Below are positions 35,482 to 47,876 of a DNA stretch of 64,000 nt, piece after piece. The stretch's first letter is position 1; each line of letters starts with the position of its first letter. The notes beneath the pieces were generated by a model. The model made no database searches, was not told where the DNA came from, and worked only from the letters and a program-made list of their open reading frames with translations. The stretch is from Arabidopsis thaliana (lineage: Eukaryota; Streptophyta; Magnoliopsida; Brassicales; Brassicaceae). A program made the position numbers and the translations under genes. The stretch spans positions 18,141,443-18,205,442 of the forward strand of contig NC_003071.7 of the NCBI RefSeq assembly GCF_000001735.4, in the 5' to 3' direction.

Positions 35482-36948
35482 ATGGATAATAATAAGCTTG
35501 TAGCTGTTTTGCTGATGTTCTTTTCAAGTTTCTTGCTGATGAAATCATCAACGGCTGCTTCCAACTACAATGTTGTCAGCTTCGGTGCTAAACCGGACGG
35601 TCGAACCGACTCCACTAAAGCCTTCCTTGGCGCGTGGCAAGCAGCTTGCCGTTCAGCTGCAGCGGTTACTGTAACGGTCCCGAGAGGAAGCTTCTTGCTC
35701 AAACCGGTGGAGTTTCGAGGTCCATGCCGCAGTAGAATAACGTTTCAGATCTATGGAACGATTGTAGCTCCTTCGGATTACCGCGGTTTGGGAAATTCCG
35801 GTTATTGGATCTTGTTCGTGAAAGTTAACCGGATCTCAATCATTGGAGGAACTTTAGATGCTAGAGGTGCTTCTTTTTGGGCTTGTCGAAAATCCGGAAA
35901 GAGTTGCCCTGTTGGCGCCAGAGTAAGATAACCGTTTAACTAACTTTTTTAATATTTTCGTGGGGGTTTTTAATCTGACATCGGTGATGATATGGTAGTA
36001 AGTTTGACATTGGTGATGATGTTTTTTTGCAGTCAATGACGTTTAACTGGGCAAACGACGTCGTAGTTAGTGGCTTAACGTCTATAAACAGTCAAACAAC
36101 ACATTTAGTGATAAACAGCTGCAACAATGTAATTGTCCGGAAAGTAAAGCTAGTGGCTCCAGACCAAAGTCCGAACACAGATGGCCTCCACGTCCAAGGT
36201 TCTGCTGGTGTTACCGTAACCGATGGCACTTTTCATACCGGAGATGATTGTATCTCTATTGGTCCAGGAACTCGTAACCTCTACATGTCTAAACTCAATT
36301 GCGGTCCAGGCCATGGAATCAGGTTACGATCTATTATTCTTATTTAATAGCTTGGAGAGCAAGATTCAAAAATCTTCTTAATACTGATTATTAAATATTA
36401 ATTGTTTGCAGTATTGGGAGTTTAGGGAGAGATGCAAATGAAGCTGGAGTAGAGAACATAACGTTGATAAACTCTGTTTTTTCGGGCTCGGATAATGGTG
36501 TTCGGATCAAGACATGGGCTAGACAAAGTACAGGTTTTGTAAGAAACGTTTTGTTCCAGAATCTGATCATGAAAAATGTTCAGAATCCGATCATTGTCGA
36601 TCAAAATTACTGCCCTAGTAATCAAGGTTGTCCTAAACAGGTAAATTTCTTAATCGAAATTGAAACCTAGCTTCCTACATATACAAAGGAATTCTAGAAA
36701 CTTGATTTGATTGGCTTGTATATTTGTAGGGTTCTGGAGTGAAGATTAGTCAGGTTGTGTATAGAAACATTCAAGGGACGTCGCGGACGCAACAGGCTTT
36801 AACGTTTGATTGCAGTCGCAGTAATCCGTGCCAAGCGATTAGATTGCATGATATTAAGCTAACGTTTAACGGTCGGTCCGCTACTTCGACTTGTAAGAAT
36901 ATTAAAGGAGTTAAGGCTGGTGTAGTGATGCCTCAAGGTTGTCTTTGA
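35482..36948 (+). CDS. Polygalacturonase, GH28; probably At2g43890
   Basis: Exons 35482-35922, 36033-36322, 36412-36640 and 36730-36948 give 392 residues. Signal peptide about 1-25 (ending SSTAA), then SNYNVVSFGAKPDGRTDST. Motifs: SPNTDG (Asp near 197), HTGDDC (218-219), CGPGHGIS and GVRIKTW. Exons 2-4 match those of the 31.6-kb gene in length and phase. Secreted pectin hydrolase, tandem duplicate of its neighbour. Tissue expression cannot be read from the sequence. Confidence 0.93.
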
Positions 36949-37358
36949 TATATAATTCATGGAATTTGAAGTGTGTTTAGATGACATTACACCGTCATGG
37001 ACGCAGAGTATTTTTTGCCTTCTGTGATCGAGTTATTTTGTTTTGCGTCTTCATCCATATATATCTTGAAACTTCAGTTTGTACCCTTTTTCGTACAAAA
37101 TATATTTGGACCTATTAAAGATTCAAGTCAAACATTCGTTTGATATTTTTTTTATTAATGTAAAGCGTATTTGAATCAAAAATCAAAATGTTTGTCCCAA
37201 GTTCAGCTAGGTATAGAGAGATCAATGTATAGTTATACTCTAAAAAATATTGAATGTAAAAAGTATGAATACAAACAAGTGAGCATGGACAATTTACAGT
37301 TTTAAGTAGGTTGGTAAATTTACTCAAAATAAATACACTGAGCTTTTTTTTTTTGAAG
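36949..37358. other. Convergent 3' flanks of polygalacturonase and 5PTase12
   Basis: 410 bp, AT-rich, between two converging genes. No feature beyond probable polyadenylation sequence. Confidence 0.55.
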
Positions 37359-40300
37359 TCAACGTTTGTTGTGGTTATTCCGGCTCTCCTCTACAGTTGA
37401 CGAGTTACTGTTTTTCTTCCCACTCTGCGACTTGTATGAGCTTGAAGAATCTCCATCGTTCTTCTTGTGAGACTTAGAACTGGAGTCTCCTTCGCTCTTC
37501 TTGTGAGACTTAGAGCTCGAATCTCCATCGCTCTTCTTGTGAGACTTAGAGCTTGAATCTCCATCGTTCTTCTTGTGAGACTTGGAGCTCGAATCTCCAT
37601 CGTTCTTCTTGTGAGACTTGGAGCTCGAATCTCCATCGCCCTTCTTCTGAGACTTGGAGTTGGTGTCTCCATCGCTCTTCTTCTGTGACTTGGAGCAGGA
37701 GTCTCCATCACTCTTCTTCGAAGACTTGGAGTTGGAGTCTCCATCGCTCTTCTTCGAAGACTTGGAGTTGGAATCCCCATCGCTCTTCTTCGAAGACTTG
37801 GAGTTGGAATCCCCGTCGCTCTTCTTCGAAGACTTGGAGTTGGAATCCCCATCGCTCTTCTTCGAAGACTTGGAGTTAGAATCCCCATCGCTCTTCTTCG
37901 AGGACTTGGAGTTAGAATCTCCATCGCTCTTCTTCGAAGACTTTGAGTTGGAATCTCCTTCGTTCTTCTTCAAACTCTGAGATTTGGAGTTAGATGGATT
38001 GGAGTCGATCCTAAGATTTTTAGCCGAGAAGCAGTGCCGAACATGGACCCGGTGGCACACAGTCTCAGTCGAACAACCTCCTTGTACATTCACCACAAGT
38101 ATTGCTTCTTTATCCCGTGTGTCCTCACACCACCAATTCTGAGGAATCCCATCTACAAACTCTTCTAATGTATGGAACTCCTCATGGTGAACCGATACCT
38201 CCACTGAACTATCCGGTTTTATAGTTCCTGCAGCTGGCATTACCTGAAAAAAAAGAAAAAAAGAAGAAGACCGAGTCATCATAACAAGGCGAGTCTTGAG
38301 AGAATTGTGACTAAGGATTGATCGTTTTAGTTTGGATACCTCGAGCCACCGTGGGAAACCGAATGATCCTAACGGATGTAACTCAAGTGTGTCTTCGTCT
38401 TCTCTCACTGTACTCTGCCCTTCGCACAAGATCCTGAACACAGCGTTTTCCTTGACGCATTTGTTGGTGATGCGAAGCACGAAGGTGTCTTGGTTCTGGA
38501 GAACGATGCTGTTGCTGCTGACAATTGTCTCTGGTACATAACGTAGGTCGTTGAGCAACGCTCTGACTTTCTCGTTGGTCTTGATGATTCTCCCAAACTC
38601 TTGTCTCCTTACCGATCTATCAACATGCTCAATCTTGACATGGAATTTGCAACGGACCGGTTTGTGATCACTCTCTGTCACATCCATACAAGCATCATAC
38701 CTATCCATAACCCCCCAAAACGAAATTGTTAAAGACTTTTGGAGGATATAAAAGGGTTTGGATCTCAGTAGTGTGTAAGGAAAATCTTACAACATAATCG
38801 AAGCAACAACAGGACAGTCTAAACTGCACTCAGATTCTGGACTCGTACGCGTGTCTCTGAATATTACTCTGTCACACCATGCAGGAATCCGCTTTTTCTC
38901 ACCCGAATCGTACCCTGAGGCAGAAAGCATTGACAAAACAAAGGTCAAAACTTTAATATGCGATTGGATGAAACCAAACACTTGCATACAAAGTGCGGTT
39001 TATGTACCTCCTAAGCCAGGCCGGTGTCTTTCAAACTTATAAGTTGGAGGGAATGTAATGATGGCTTCACGCATTCCTTGGAATACTCTTCCAGCTTTCA
39101 TCTCTGCCCTGAGCTGATCTTTTTCTCTAAGCCAATCGAAGCTTCTTTGTGAGACAAAGTCCCTAGCTTCATCATATGATATACCAAAGAGGCGGTAGTT
39201 GAAATCACCAAAAAATACAACCATGTCCGCCTCAGCTAGGTCCTGTTTTGTCTCTTCTGTGTTAACGTTTGCATTCTACAGAAAATGTGATGGGTCTAAG
39301 GTAAGCAAGAAACTCAAACCAAAGGTGTAACCATGATCATTAGCTTTGTGTTAAACTAGAGAGGAAGGCAAAAGGATGCTTACATTTGCGCTCTTTGTGG
39401 TATGAGAACCGGTAGACACACCAGCTGCAAAAGTTCAAAGTCATGAGGTATACAGGCAGATGGCTTCAAGAAAGATAAGTTAGGTGAAAAATTGGGGATA
39501 GAAATATACCGGCTGGTGCATTATGAGCATTTGATGACCGGGTAAAGGACATTGTTTTGTATATGTGATCAAAATCAGCATTTCTGCGGTTTACAGCTTC
39601 TAGATGAGCAGCCAAGTGACAGTTGATGAAGCACATAATCCGATCAAAGACCCTAATTCTCAAACCTACACCTCCCTGGTTTGATATACAAAAATAAATC
39701 AGGTGGAATGCTGCTATCAGAACCCAGAATGATCTACATTGTTGGAGAGAATGAAACAAAAAGCTAGATGCAATGGTAACTAGAGTATTTAGAAATGGAT
39801 GGTCATAAAACTTAGGTAAAGGGAATAAGCTCAGGTTTTAACTTTCTTTTTCATCCTGAAGACAAAGAAATATTTACCTTGTTTCCTATTGCGCGTCCAA
39901 AACCACATGGAACTGCTGCAACATCAATATCGCCTACATGGGTTCTCAGATTCTTCCTCACCCTGAATTGAAAAAACAAAAATTCAGGAAAACATCAAAT
40001 TACATATATAGCAGCACTTGTTTTATTGGATAAGGTATCTCATGGATTCACAACTCACCAAAGTGAAATGAGCAAACCAGCTAACTGCCTTGATCCCATG
40101 CGTTCAAACACTGCTTTTTCGTCTAAGGTTTTCCCTATTGTGTCTATCCAGTACTGCCCTATCGTACTCCCTTCGTTTCCTCCTACCTAATACAAGACCA
40201 AAAAGAGGTCAAGAATGACATAAATAACGCATTCAAATAAACCTTTTCATGAAGAATAAAGAGTCAGAGTTCTTGTTTTCAACTATTGTCTCACCGATTC

Positions 40301-42381
40301 TTTAGCAGCTGACATTGCCAAAAACCCAGCACCCATCTCTACTTCTTGCAAGCCTACGACAAGAATACCAACATCTGATGCTACAGAGCCTAACCAAGAC
40401 ATAAGCGCATCATGGGAAGCTTTTCCCTGGCCAACATTCCATGAACCAGTCAGAATCCTAACACTGTCTGTCTGAGCATATGTCCGTTCTTTTTCAGCCA
40501 GTTCCGACCTTATTATCCCGTCAAGAGGCCCAGGAGAAATCACAGGCCATCCACGTATACCACCATGAGTGGCTAAGCTGAAAATGTAGCCATCGGCTGC
40601 TGCCATCTTAATCACTGCGTTATTATGTGCAACCCATCCCGCGATTAGATTACCTTCGAGATCAATTATCTGGATGTGACCACTAACATAACCAATGTAT
40701 ATCCTTTCCCCGAACGTGCAGAAACACAGTACAGCACATTGATGGTGACGGAAATCTTGCAACCGGTTTCCATTTCCGTCCCATTGTATAAGCAATCCAT
40801 TTGTGCAGCCGGTCCAAATCATGCCATCCCCGGCTAAAACCATGGCTTCTGTTCTTTTGGCATCTTCATAAGCCCCTCCTCCTCTTGTTGCAACCCTTCT
40901 AACAGCATCCGCAGCTCCCATTATAGCATTCCTTGAGCGTTGCAAGAATCCATGCGGTTTCTCCTTCTTCGAAGTGGAAGCAATTTTGGCCTTCATCTCA
41001 TCTTCAGCAGCAGGCTGATCCTGCCCCAATGGCATGTCAACCCTGTTTTCAGTCTGACCTTCTGAGTTGAACACTTTCAGTAACTCTTTTGTACGACCAT
41101 CCCTGCAAAGATATTGAGCATCCATAAGAATATCACATCAAAGAAGACACAAAAAGATCAAAACTTGCAATCAGGAGCTCAAGTATCAATCAATACTCAC
41201 CACAAGGAGAAGGTTTGAAGCTGAGCAGCCCAAACTTTGGATCTTACATTATCAGCTAACAAACACTTGACTTCAGAGGAAGATATATTGCAAGTCCCGT
41301 TGACAGTAACTTGAGCCCTGAGATCAATCCCTGACCTTTCCACCAACAAAGCAGCCATATGCTTCTCCTCCAACCTAAGCGAAAGAGATTTCTCCATAGA
41401 TTCCCAAGTCCATATCTTTATCACACCACCTTCTGAACATGACCACAAATCGCCTGCATTTTCCAAATACAAACAATGGGTTTCAGATTGAATTCATTAC
41501 AAGACTATATATAAAGTATATGAATTTTTTTTGAGGTAGAAATTATTACCATAAGAACTCATGATTACGGAATTGACAGGACCCTTATGAGCTTGCCAAG
41601 CTAGACCTTCCTTGAAAGGAGAATCATCACCATCATCAAGCACATAATCCATCTTCCAAGACCGAATCTTTCCATCTTTATGACCACTCCAAACAAGCCT
41701 ATTCCCATTATCAACCATCAAACAAGTGGTGGGAGAAGTACTAGCCGACTCTTGAAACGGTGCAGCATCCTCATCACCTCTCTGTACACGGCCGCTTAAA
41801 CCACAACCTGGCTCAAAGGCATCATCAAAGTTCCAGAATCTAACACCACTCTCTTGTCCAGCCCACAATTGCGTCTCCGTACAAGCAATGTTCCTCAAGA
41901 ATCTCCCAACCTGAGTCTCCTTCAACGGATGTGGTCTCAACTCTAAACAAGGAGGACGCGCCGAGTGCAAAGGAGACCGCGTCGGGACTTTAAACATCCC
42001 AACACCGCCTCCGGATCCGACGAATTCAGGAAGAGGTTGAAAATCTTCTCCGATCTCAGGCTGGTGCAAGTAATCATCAGAATCTCCTGTATCTCCTCCG
42101 GTGAAAGGGAAAGATGAGGAATTGGTGGTGGTGGCGTAAGGATAGAACTCGTCATCGGAAGAATCGCCGGAGATACCACAACCGGAGACGATTTCAGTGA
42201 TTTTAGGAATGTCGTCGAGGCTGTGTTGACGTTGACGGTGGTGACCTTTTTGACCGGTGGCACGAAGCTGGTGGCTATAGGAATGGATTTTTCGAGGAGG
42301 AGGAACAGAGCTCATGGCGGAGAGAGCTTCTTCTTCGTCGTCATCGTTTTCGTCACGGTGGTTGTTGTTGATGATATCCAT
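37359..42381 (-). CDS. 5PTase12: WD40-containing inositol polyphosphate 5-phosphatase (5PTase12)
   Basis: Eleven exons: 42381-41550, 41453-41201, 41102-40295, 40186-40059, 39962-39878, 39675-39510, 39424-39384, 39275-39008, 38914-38791, 38700-38340, 38243-37359; 1316 residues, the length I recall for At2g43900. An acidic low-complexity N-terminus is followed by WD40 repeats (about 150-560), for example [15 protein letters not shown] and [14 protein letters not shown]. The catalytic domain starts at [13 protein letters not shown]; signatures are FFGDFNYR (794-799) and PAWCDRV (871-877), with SDHKPVRC closing the active site. The C-terminus holds about 14 Ser/Lys/Asp 12-residue repeats. The group of four WD40 5PTases (with FRA3) removes the 5-phosphate from InsP3 or phosphoinositides. 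Substrate choice is not visible here. Confidence 0.95.
37441..37971 (-). repeat. 36-bp coding minisatellite in the 5PTase12 C-terminus
   Basis: About 14 units encode [12 protein letters not shown]-like 12-mers. Seven near-identical SNSKSS units are followed by diverged SCSKSQ, TNSKSQ and SSSKSH types. All units are 36 bp, so the frame holds and other frames on both strands stay open by chance. The repeat is highly charged, probably disordered, and rich in possible phosphoserines. Confidence 0.93.
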
Positions 42382-43215
42382 GGCGAAAGATTGAGGAAAG
42401 AGAAGAGGAAGAGAGAATGAGAGAAATGGGGAGAAGAAAATGTAAGAGAAGAAAGAGAGAGATGGAGCGAAGTGTTCGGGAGAAACATGGCGAGAAGAAG
42501 AGAGTTTGTTGCTTCTCTAGCTTCTTCTCCATTTTTCATGGAAGATTTCTCTGCAATACGCTCCATCTCTCTTTGCCTTAATTTATCATCTTCTTCTTTC
42601 GTTTTTGTATTATTTGAGTGTTTATGTCTAAGTGTGAATGTAATAACAAAAGAGATTCATTTTAATCATATGGGCTACCAATGTATTGGGCTTTTGAGTT
42701 GAGAAAAGGCCCAATAATATTGTCGGACGTTGATTCCGCTGCCCCTGTAATCAGTGTGTGTTCCTTCTTGTGGAATTTAGGGTTCCAAAGATGTCTAACG
42801 TCACGTCGAAGCAAGAAGCCAGTGACCCCTTGAGTCTTACGGTTTTGGTTGATGTTTTGCTTCTTCCTTGTTAGTCATGCAACGGATAATGACTCTGTTC
42901 ATTTTGGTTCTACATGCTTTGGGTTAAATAACTTAAATTGCAACGTTAAGGAGCACTTTTTTTGTGGGTTTATATCATTTTGCTTGCATATCTACTATAC
43001 ATTCACCTATAACTCCGTTTATTATGTTTTTTGTTTGTATTATTTTAGTTTTAAGTATGATAAAAGAGATTGTTTGATAATAAACATTATTGTTACTCAT
43101 AATAATCATCAACATTGAAACATACATAGAGCAAATAAAGGAAGATAATCATTTTACTCTTTGTAGATCACACATATAACACTCTTACCAAACAGTAAGA
43201 TCTCTTTCTTAGGGA
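42382..43215. other. 5PTase12 promoter and leader, HOL1 3' flank
   Basis: GAGA-rich 5PTase12 leader to about 42580. A GC-richer stretch at 42720-42870 includes the short plus-strand frame MSNVTSKQEASDPLSLTV (stop after 27 codons, start near 42791), possibly a gene relic. AT-rich sequence continues to the HOL1 stop. Confidence 0.5.
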
Positions 43216-45509
43216 TCAATTGATCTTCTTCCACCTTCCCAGCTTCTCTTTGCCCTGTCCATTTGGTTTTTATTTATCAGATCCACATAAGATAGCACAA
43301 CTACACAGAGATACCTATTTGCCATGTCCATTTCTTTTTAGTGTTTCATGTAGCCCCAAAAAAGTCAATATTTATGACACAATTCAGTTTAGAAAACCTA
43401 TTAATAAACAAATAAATTTATTATAAAAAAAACTGAAAGAATTTTTTTGGTTAAACGGTTTAATTAATTAAGTAGTATATTAATTGAATGTATAAAATTA
43501 TCTAAAAATGAAAGAATGTCTAGTACGTTGAATATAAGTATAATATCGCACGATGTGAGTATACTTCTATTGTACCTTACGAGTTGGAATGGCGTGAGGA
43601 TTCTCCTCGACAGACACTGCCTTAAATCCTATAGGCACCAACACCTCTTCGAAGCTGATCCACATAAAACACACAATAATTAACATTTAAGTTTAGCTAT
43701 ATCCAATTATTCATATATATAAGTCTATAATTATGTATAAGAGAAACTGAGGGATTGATTACATACGTAGAGACATCTACTTTGTAGGGAGGTCCACCAA
43801 CGTGGTCGGTAATCTAATTAATATAAAGGCAAAAGTATTAATCCACTTAGTCTTTGATTATATATAGCTAAATTATGGAATATTTACCCAAAAATTAAAA
43901 TTATTACCGGATACATGAGAGTTATGAGTTCGCCGTCAGGTTTTAAGAGTTCATACATAGATTTAGCCCATGCAGGTCTCATCTCCGGTTCAATGGCACA
44001 GAAGAACCTGTTAATAATTACTAGTTAATTGAATTTTCGTTACCTTTTTAATAAATAAAACACCTTAGCCTGGTCCTTCACATTAATGTTTCTAACCAAA
44101 TTTTTTGTTTAGTTACGTAATGCAAACCTTAATTATGTTTTCAATTATAAGTTAATAAACTCACACATAATCGAAGATGAGGTCGAATAATTCAGTAGGA
44201 CGCCACGTGAAAACATCTTCCTTCACGAACGAAAAGTACTCTGCCTTTGGTGAGGAGCCGTAAGTCTATATGTAGTCAACATAAAATATTATTAATTTTC
44301 AGTATCTAAAGACGAATACGTAAGAAAGTGAGATGATTAACCAATTAACCTCATTAGCTTTCGCGAGTGCGCTTTCGGAAATATCCAATCCAACAACGAA
44401 GCGTTCAGGACTTGCCATCGCAACGACGTCGTGTCCCTACTCACATTCATAACATATTTATTCACAATGTTAAGTAACAATCATTTCATTATGAAAATGT
44501 TTCACTAGGGAGGCTAACCAAATAATATTGGTTCAATCTTAATTAAGTAAAATTGGTTCAATCTTAATTAAGTAGTGAAATTCATAAAAGGCCAACTGGA
44601 TGATTTTAATTCAGTTTAAATAGTTTTTTTTTTCTAATTACAAATAATATTTTTACATTCACATCTTAAAAAACCAATAACAAAACTGAAGAGCAACCAA
44701 AATAAATGAAGAAAAACTACACCAAAATTAAACTTCCTTTAAGAAATGTAAATGAAGTTATATTGCGTCTTCATAAAAAAAAAAGATGTTGAGTCCAAAA
44801 CCGTATCATACTAATTCAAACTAGATTCGGTTTTTATCACAAAAATCTGAAATTGTTAAGAATATATTTTTCTATATTAAAATTTTCATTTTAAAAATAG
44901 AATTCAAACCATATATATATAACCAAATGGAAAGATAGAGAGAGAGGTAAGCTAGAAGAAGACTGACTCCACCACAGCCGGGGACCAGAGCACGGCCAAG
45001 TGGGAGTGAGGAAGTGTCGACAAGATGAACAATGAGAGGTGTGGCTCTCCCTTGGTCCCATGGTGTTATCTCTTCTTCCCAACATTTTTCCCATCCACCT
45101 GTTTATAATTTTATTTAGTTACATTTCTTATTTAATTTTCCTTTTGTTTAGCTTCCAAAATTTAAAATTTTCAGAATTTTTGGGTCCATAGATGATTAAA
45201 ATCACATTAGTGATATATGAGTCAATCTTAATTTTAAGTAGAAGATTCGTTAAACTTAACAAAATATAACTTTAATGATCGGAAAGCACTTGATTTTGGT
45301 TAGTGTGACAAGGCGCTATACATAATCACGAGCTCTGTTTATATATATGGACCAAAAACCTAAATCCCCGTTAATGGTGAGAAAAGATATTGAGGGAAGA
45401 ATAAATCACCTTCTTCAACAGTTTTGTGCAGGAACGTAGCAACTTCTTCAGGAGTTGGAATAACGTTTCCACCATTGCTCTGATCTGAGTTTTGTTGTTC
45501 TTCAGCCAT
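43216..45509 (-). CDS. HOL1: Halide/thiocyanate methyltransferase HOL1
   Basis: Eight exons: 45509-45410, 45098-44968, 44436-44350, 44265-44165, 44007-43908, 43813-43767, 43654-43576, 43254-43216; 227 residues. SAM-dependent methyltransferase of the plant thiol/halide (TPMT-like) family. The SAM glycine motif VPGCGGGHDV lies at about 72-81, the acidic ribose-binding position follows in VVGLDIS, and the fold continues with LFDLIFDY and the [14 protein letters not shown] strand. HOL1 (HARMLESS TO OZONE LAYER 1) is the main Arabidopsis source of methyl halides. It also methylates bisulfide and thiocyanate, a glucosinolate breakdown product. First of three same-strand genes; closest to HOL2. Confidence 0.97.
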
Positions 45510-46197
45510 GTTTCAGGGTTGGTCTTTCTTTCTCGTCTTTCTATTAATGACACTTTGATATTTTTTGGGGGTCTTGAAGTTGTGGAAAGCTATAAGCACA
45601 TGATATCTATCTATATAGAGGATAGCAAATTGAATTACTATATTCAATTTATAAAACAATAATTGAATTGTGAATTAAAATACAATAATTGAATAAAGTG
45701 ACTTTGTATAAAGCTATATTATTGTGTGTTTCAACCTCTATACTTTGTGCTCATTTTGTGTGTTCTCTCATTGGAACACGTAGCTACGTTAGAATTTTAG
45801 TCCCCAATCATATATTGGACAATTTAACTACATACATTATAGCATTTTGGTAGACTTATACCTTTGGTGTTTCATATAGAGAAAAAACAATTAAAATGAT
45901 CATTATAGCATTTTTAATATATCTGACATTCGAAAATTTAAAATTAAGTATATTGATGTATTTATAAAATAATTTTTAGTACGAAACATTATTTTAATAT
46001 TCCCGTTTTACATTTCATCAGAATTCAGAAGACTATATATACTCTATAGTATCAATTTGATTCCATTATTATAATATATAAAAAAGACCATGACTTATGA
46101 CGCATCTTATCCATGGTATGAAAATCAGAAGCAAGTGGAAATAGTGGCCCTAGTTTCACTCAATTATTCACCAATTTCCAATAAATAGTTGGATGAT
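45510..46197. other. HOL1 upstream region
   Basis: AT-rich, about 690 bp. The proximal part is conserved with HOL2 and contains the TATA box listed separately. Confidence 0.6.
45577..45620 (-). promoter_or_regulatory. HOL1 core promoter, conserved with HOL2
   Basis: Plus strand TGTGGAAAGCTATAAGCACA then TGATATCTATCTATATAGAG closely matches the HOL2 upstream region at 49817-49855. The TATATAG box lies at 45612-45618, about 105 bp upstream of the ATG. Conservation this close to the gene suggests shared core-promoter function or recent duplication. Confidence 0.6.
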
Positions 46198-46523
46198 TTA
46201 GATCATTTCTAATGCCTATTTTTATTTTATTTTCCTATTTTAAAAATAATTTTATTTAATAGGAAATAAAATTGATTTTACTCTAATGTATTGACTCTCA
46301 AATAGAGTTACCTATAAAACAGAGAAAAAAATAGGGATAACTCAGTATATAGAGTAAAAAGTAAAACTACTATATTTTTTTCTCTATTTTAGAGATAATT
46401 TTATTTTAAAGTCATACATTTGAACAAAATCAACTTTCTTTCTTTTAAAATAAACTTATTTCTAAAAATAAAAAATAAAAAATTTTAGAAGAAAAATAGA
46501 ATTGTACATTGAAAATGGTCTTA
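46198..46523. mobile_element. MITE, Harbinger-like, with TTA target duplication
   Basis: Element 46201-46520 (320 bp), no coding capacity, AT-rich and internally palindromic. Terminal inverted repeats are GATCATTTCTAATG at the left end and, as complement, GACCATTTTCAATG at the right (11 of 14 identical). Flanked by TTA at 46198-46200 and 46521-46523, the 3-bp duplication typical of PIF/Harbinger MITEs. It lies between HOL1 and the first dead HOL fragment. Confidence 0.75.
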
Positions 46524-46957
46524 CCTCCAAAAACGACTCTTTCTGAGATCACGGACTCACGCACGAGTGAGAGTGATTACAAGGGACCACCTCAAAATTT
46601 AATAGAAGCAATAATCCAAGATACGACCTAACTCCCATTTACACTGGATTGAAAGTAAGCACGGCATCGTTTTTAAAACACAAAACGACAACTGTTTCCA
46701 AATCTGACTGTGTGTAACATATCTCTTTCTCTGTAAGGTGTACCGATTTAACCAACAAGGAATATTGTGGATGAGAAAATTAGACATTGCGTCTCATTCA
46801 ATAGACACTTTATTTATTACAAATTGAAACTTTTGATATATTTATGTATTTAGACGTGTAGGTTATGACTCTATTAGGAGAACCAACAATGTAAATTTTA
46901 TTACAATACTTTAGAGCCATGAGAGTGTGATGTGATGGTAATGAGGTATTATCACAT
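46524..46957. other. Spacer between MITE and HOL fragment A
   Basis: About 430 bp of intergenic DNA with no supported ORF. It resembles the 3' flank of the second HOL pseudogene around 50990-51120 in short stretches such as TTTAGACGTGTA and GAGTGTGATGTGATGGTA, so the duplicated unit extends beyond the coding exons. Confidence 0.5.
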
Positions 46958-47486
46958 TGACTTCTTCTTCTTCTTCCATCGGCCAACTTTTTACATTCCC
47001 TAAAAGTGAACTTCAAACTTTAATTAAACGTCCTTCTTTTTTTTTTTATCTTGCTTGTTTCGCTATGAATATAAAGTGATCTGAAGTGGAAATTATTTTT
47101 TTCCCGGTCTTGTATCTGGAGCAAGTTCGTTATCCACAATAGAGATGACCTCAAATATCCTGAGGGAATCAAAAGCTCTTCATAGCTACAAAACAGTTAA
47201 ACAAGTTTGATATTTAACCAAAACTGAGAGACGTTAAGAGAGTTATAGAGTCGTGAAAAGATTAAGAGAAGATGAAACTGATACTTGGTATGGAGGTTCC
47301 AAGCGATCATCGAACTGCATAACATAAAATAATAAAGATACATTTCAGAGTCCCAAGATATTTGTTCTGATGAGAGACATGTTTTTATGTTTTTTCTTAC
47401 AGGAAGCATCATATCAATGCATGTTATGATAAGCTCTCCACCAGGGCATATTATTTTATGTTTCTTTATAAAAGTCATTGAAGAAG
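46958..47486 (-). pseudogene. HOL-like pseudogene fragment A (exons 5-8)
   Basis: Only the 3' half of a HOL gene. Exon 5 (47486-47401) keeps CPGGELIITCIDMMLP but is about 14 bp short. Exon 6 (47314-47271) is one codon short. Exon 7 (about 47187-47106) is YEELLIPS with a frameshift. Exon 8 starts at 46999 but hits TAA after two codons. It is closest to fragment B and HOL3, not to the adjacent HOL1 and HOL2. Exons 1-4 are absent upstream of 47486. Confidence 0.88.
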
Positions 47487-47876
47487 CTGCGAGAATGATC
47501 AGAATTGTAGCCATATCACGTGGATAAGGAAAAGAAACTCGAAAGCTGGCAAAGACAATTCTTTAGAAACAAAACTCCACACCAATCAATAGAGTAAAAA
47601 ACTCTAATTGGAAAGGAGAAACTTTATTAAACTGAAACACAATATAACACAGATACAGATAAGGAACATGTGACATAACAACAAGGGGAGAGATCGCCAC
47701 CGTCGTGGCGTACGTAGACGCTGGTCACGGCCTGATAAGCATTCACCTTTAAACACATATATCTTACATAGAGTATATGATACTCAGTTTATTCTTAATA
47801 GATTAGGATTTTACACACATATATAACACTGATCTTACTAAACAGTAAGATATGATCTCTCTGACTCTCCCTTGAA
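47487..47876. other. HOL2 3' flank
   Basis: 390 bp with no coding feature. A GC-richer patch GCCACCGTCGTGGCGTACGT at 47696-47715 contains a GCCAC/GTGGC inverted repeat that could be a hairpin. Confidence 0.4.

Noticed and set aside
37391-37980. Long open frames of 108-177 codons in other frames of the 5PTase12 repeat
   Set aside because: All arise because the repeat unit is 36 bp, a multiple of 3. The true frame is fixed by splicing and the phosphatase domain.
47696-47715. GCCACCGTCGTGGC palindrome as a terminator hairpin
   Set aside because: Plant genes do not end at such hairpins, and it could be chance. Mentioned only in the spacer entry.
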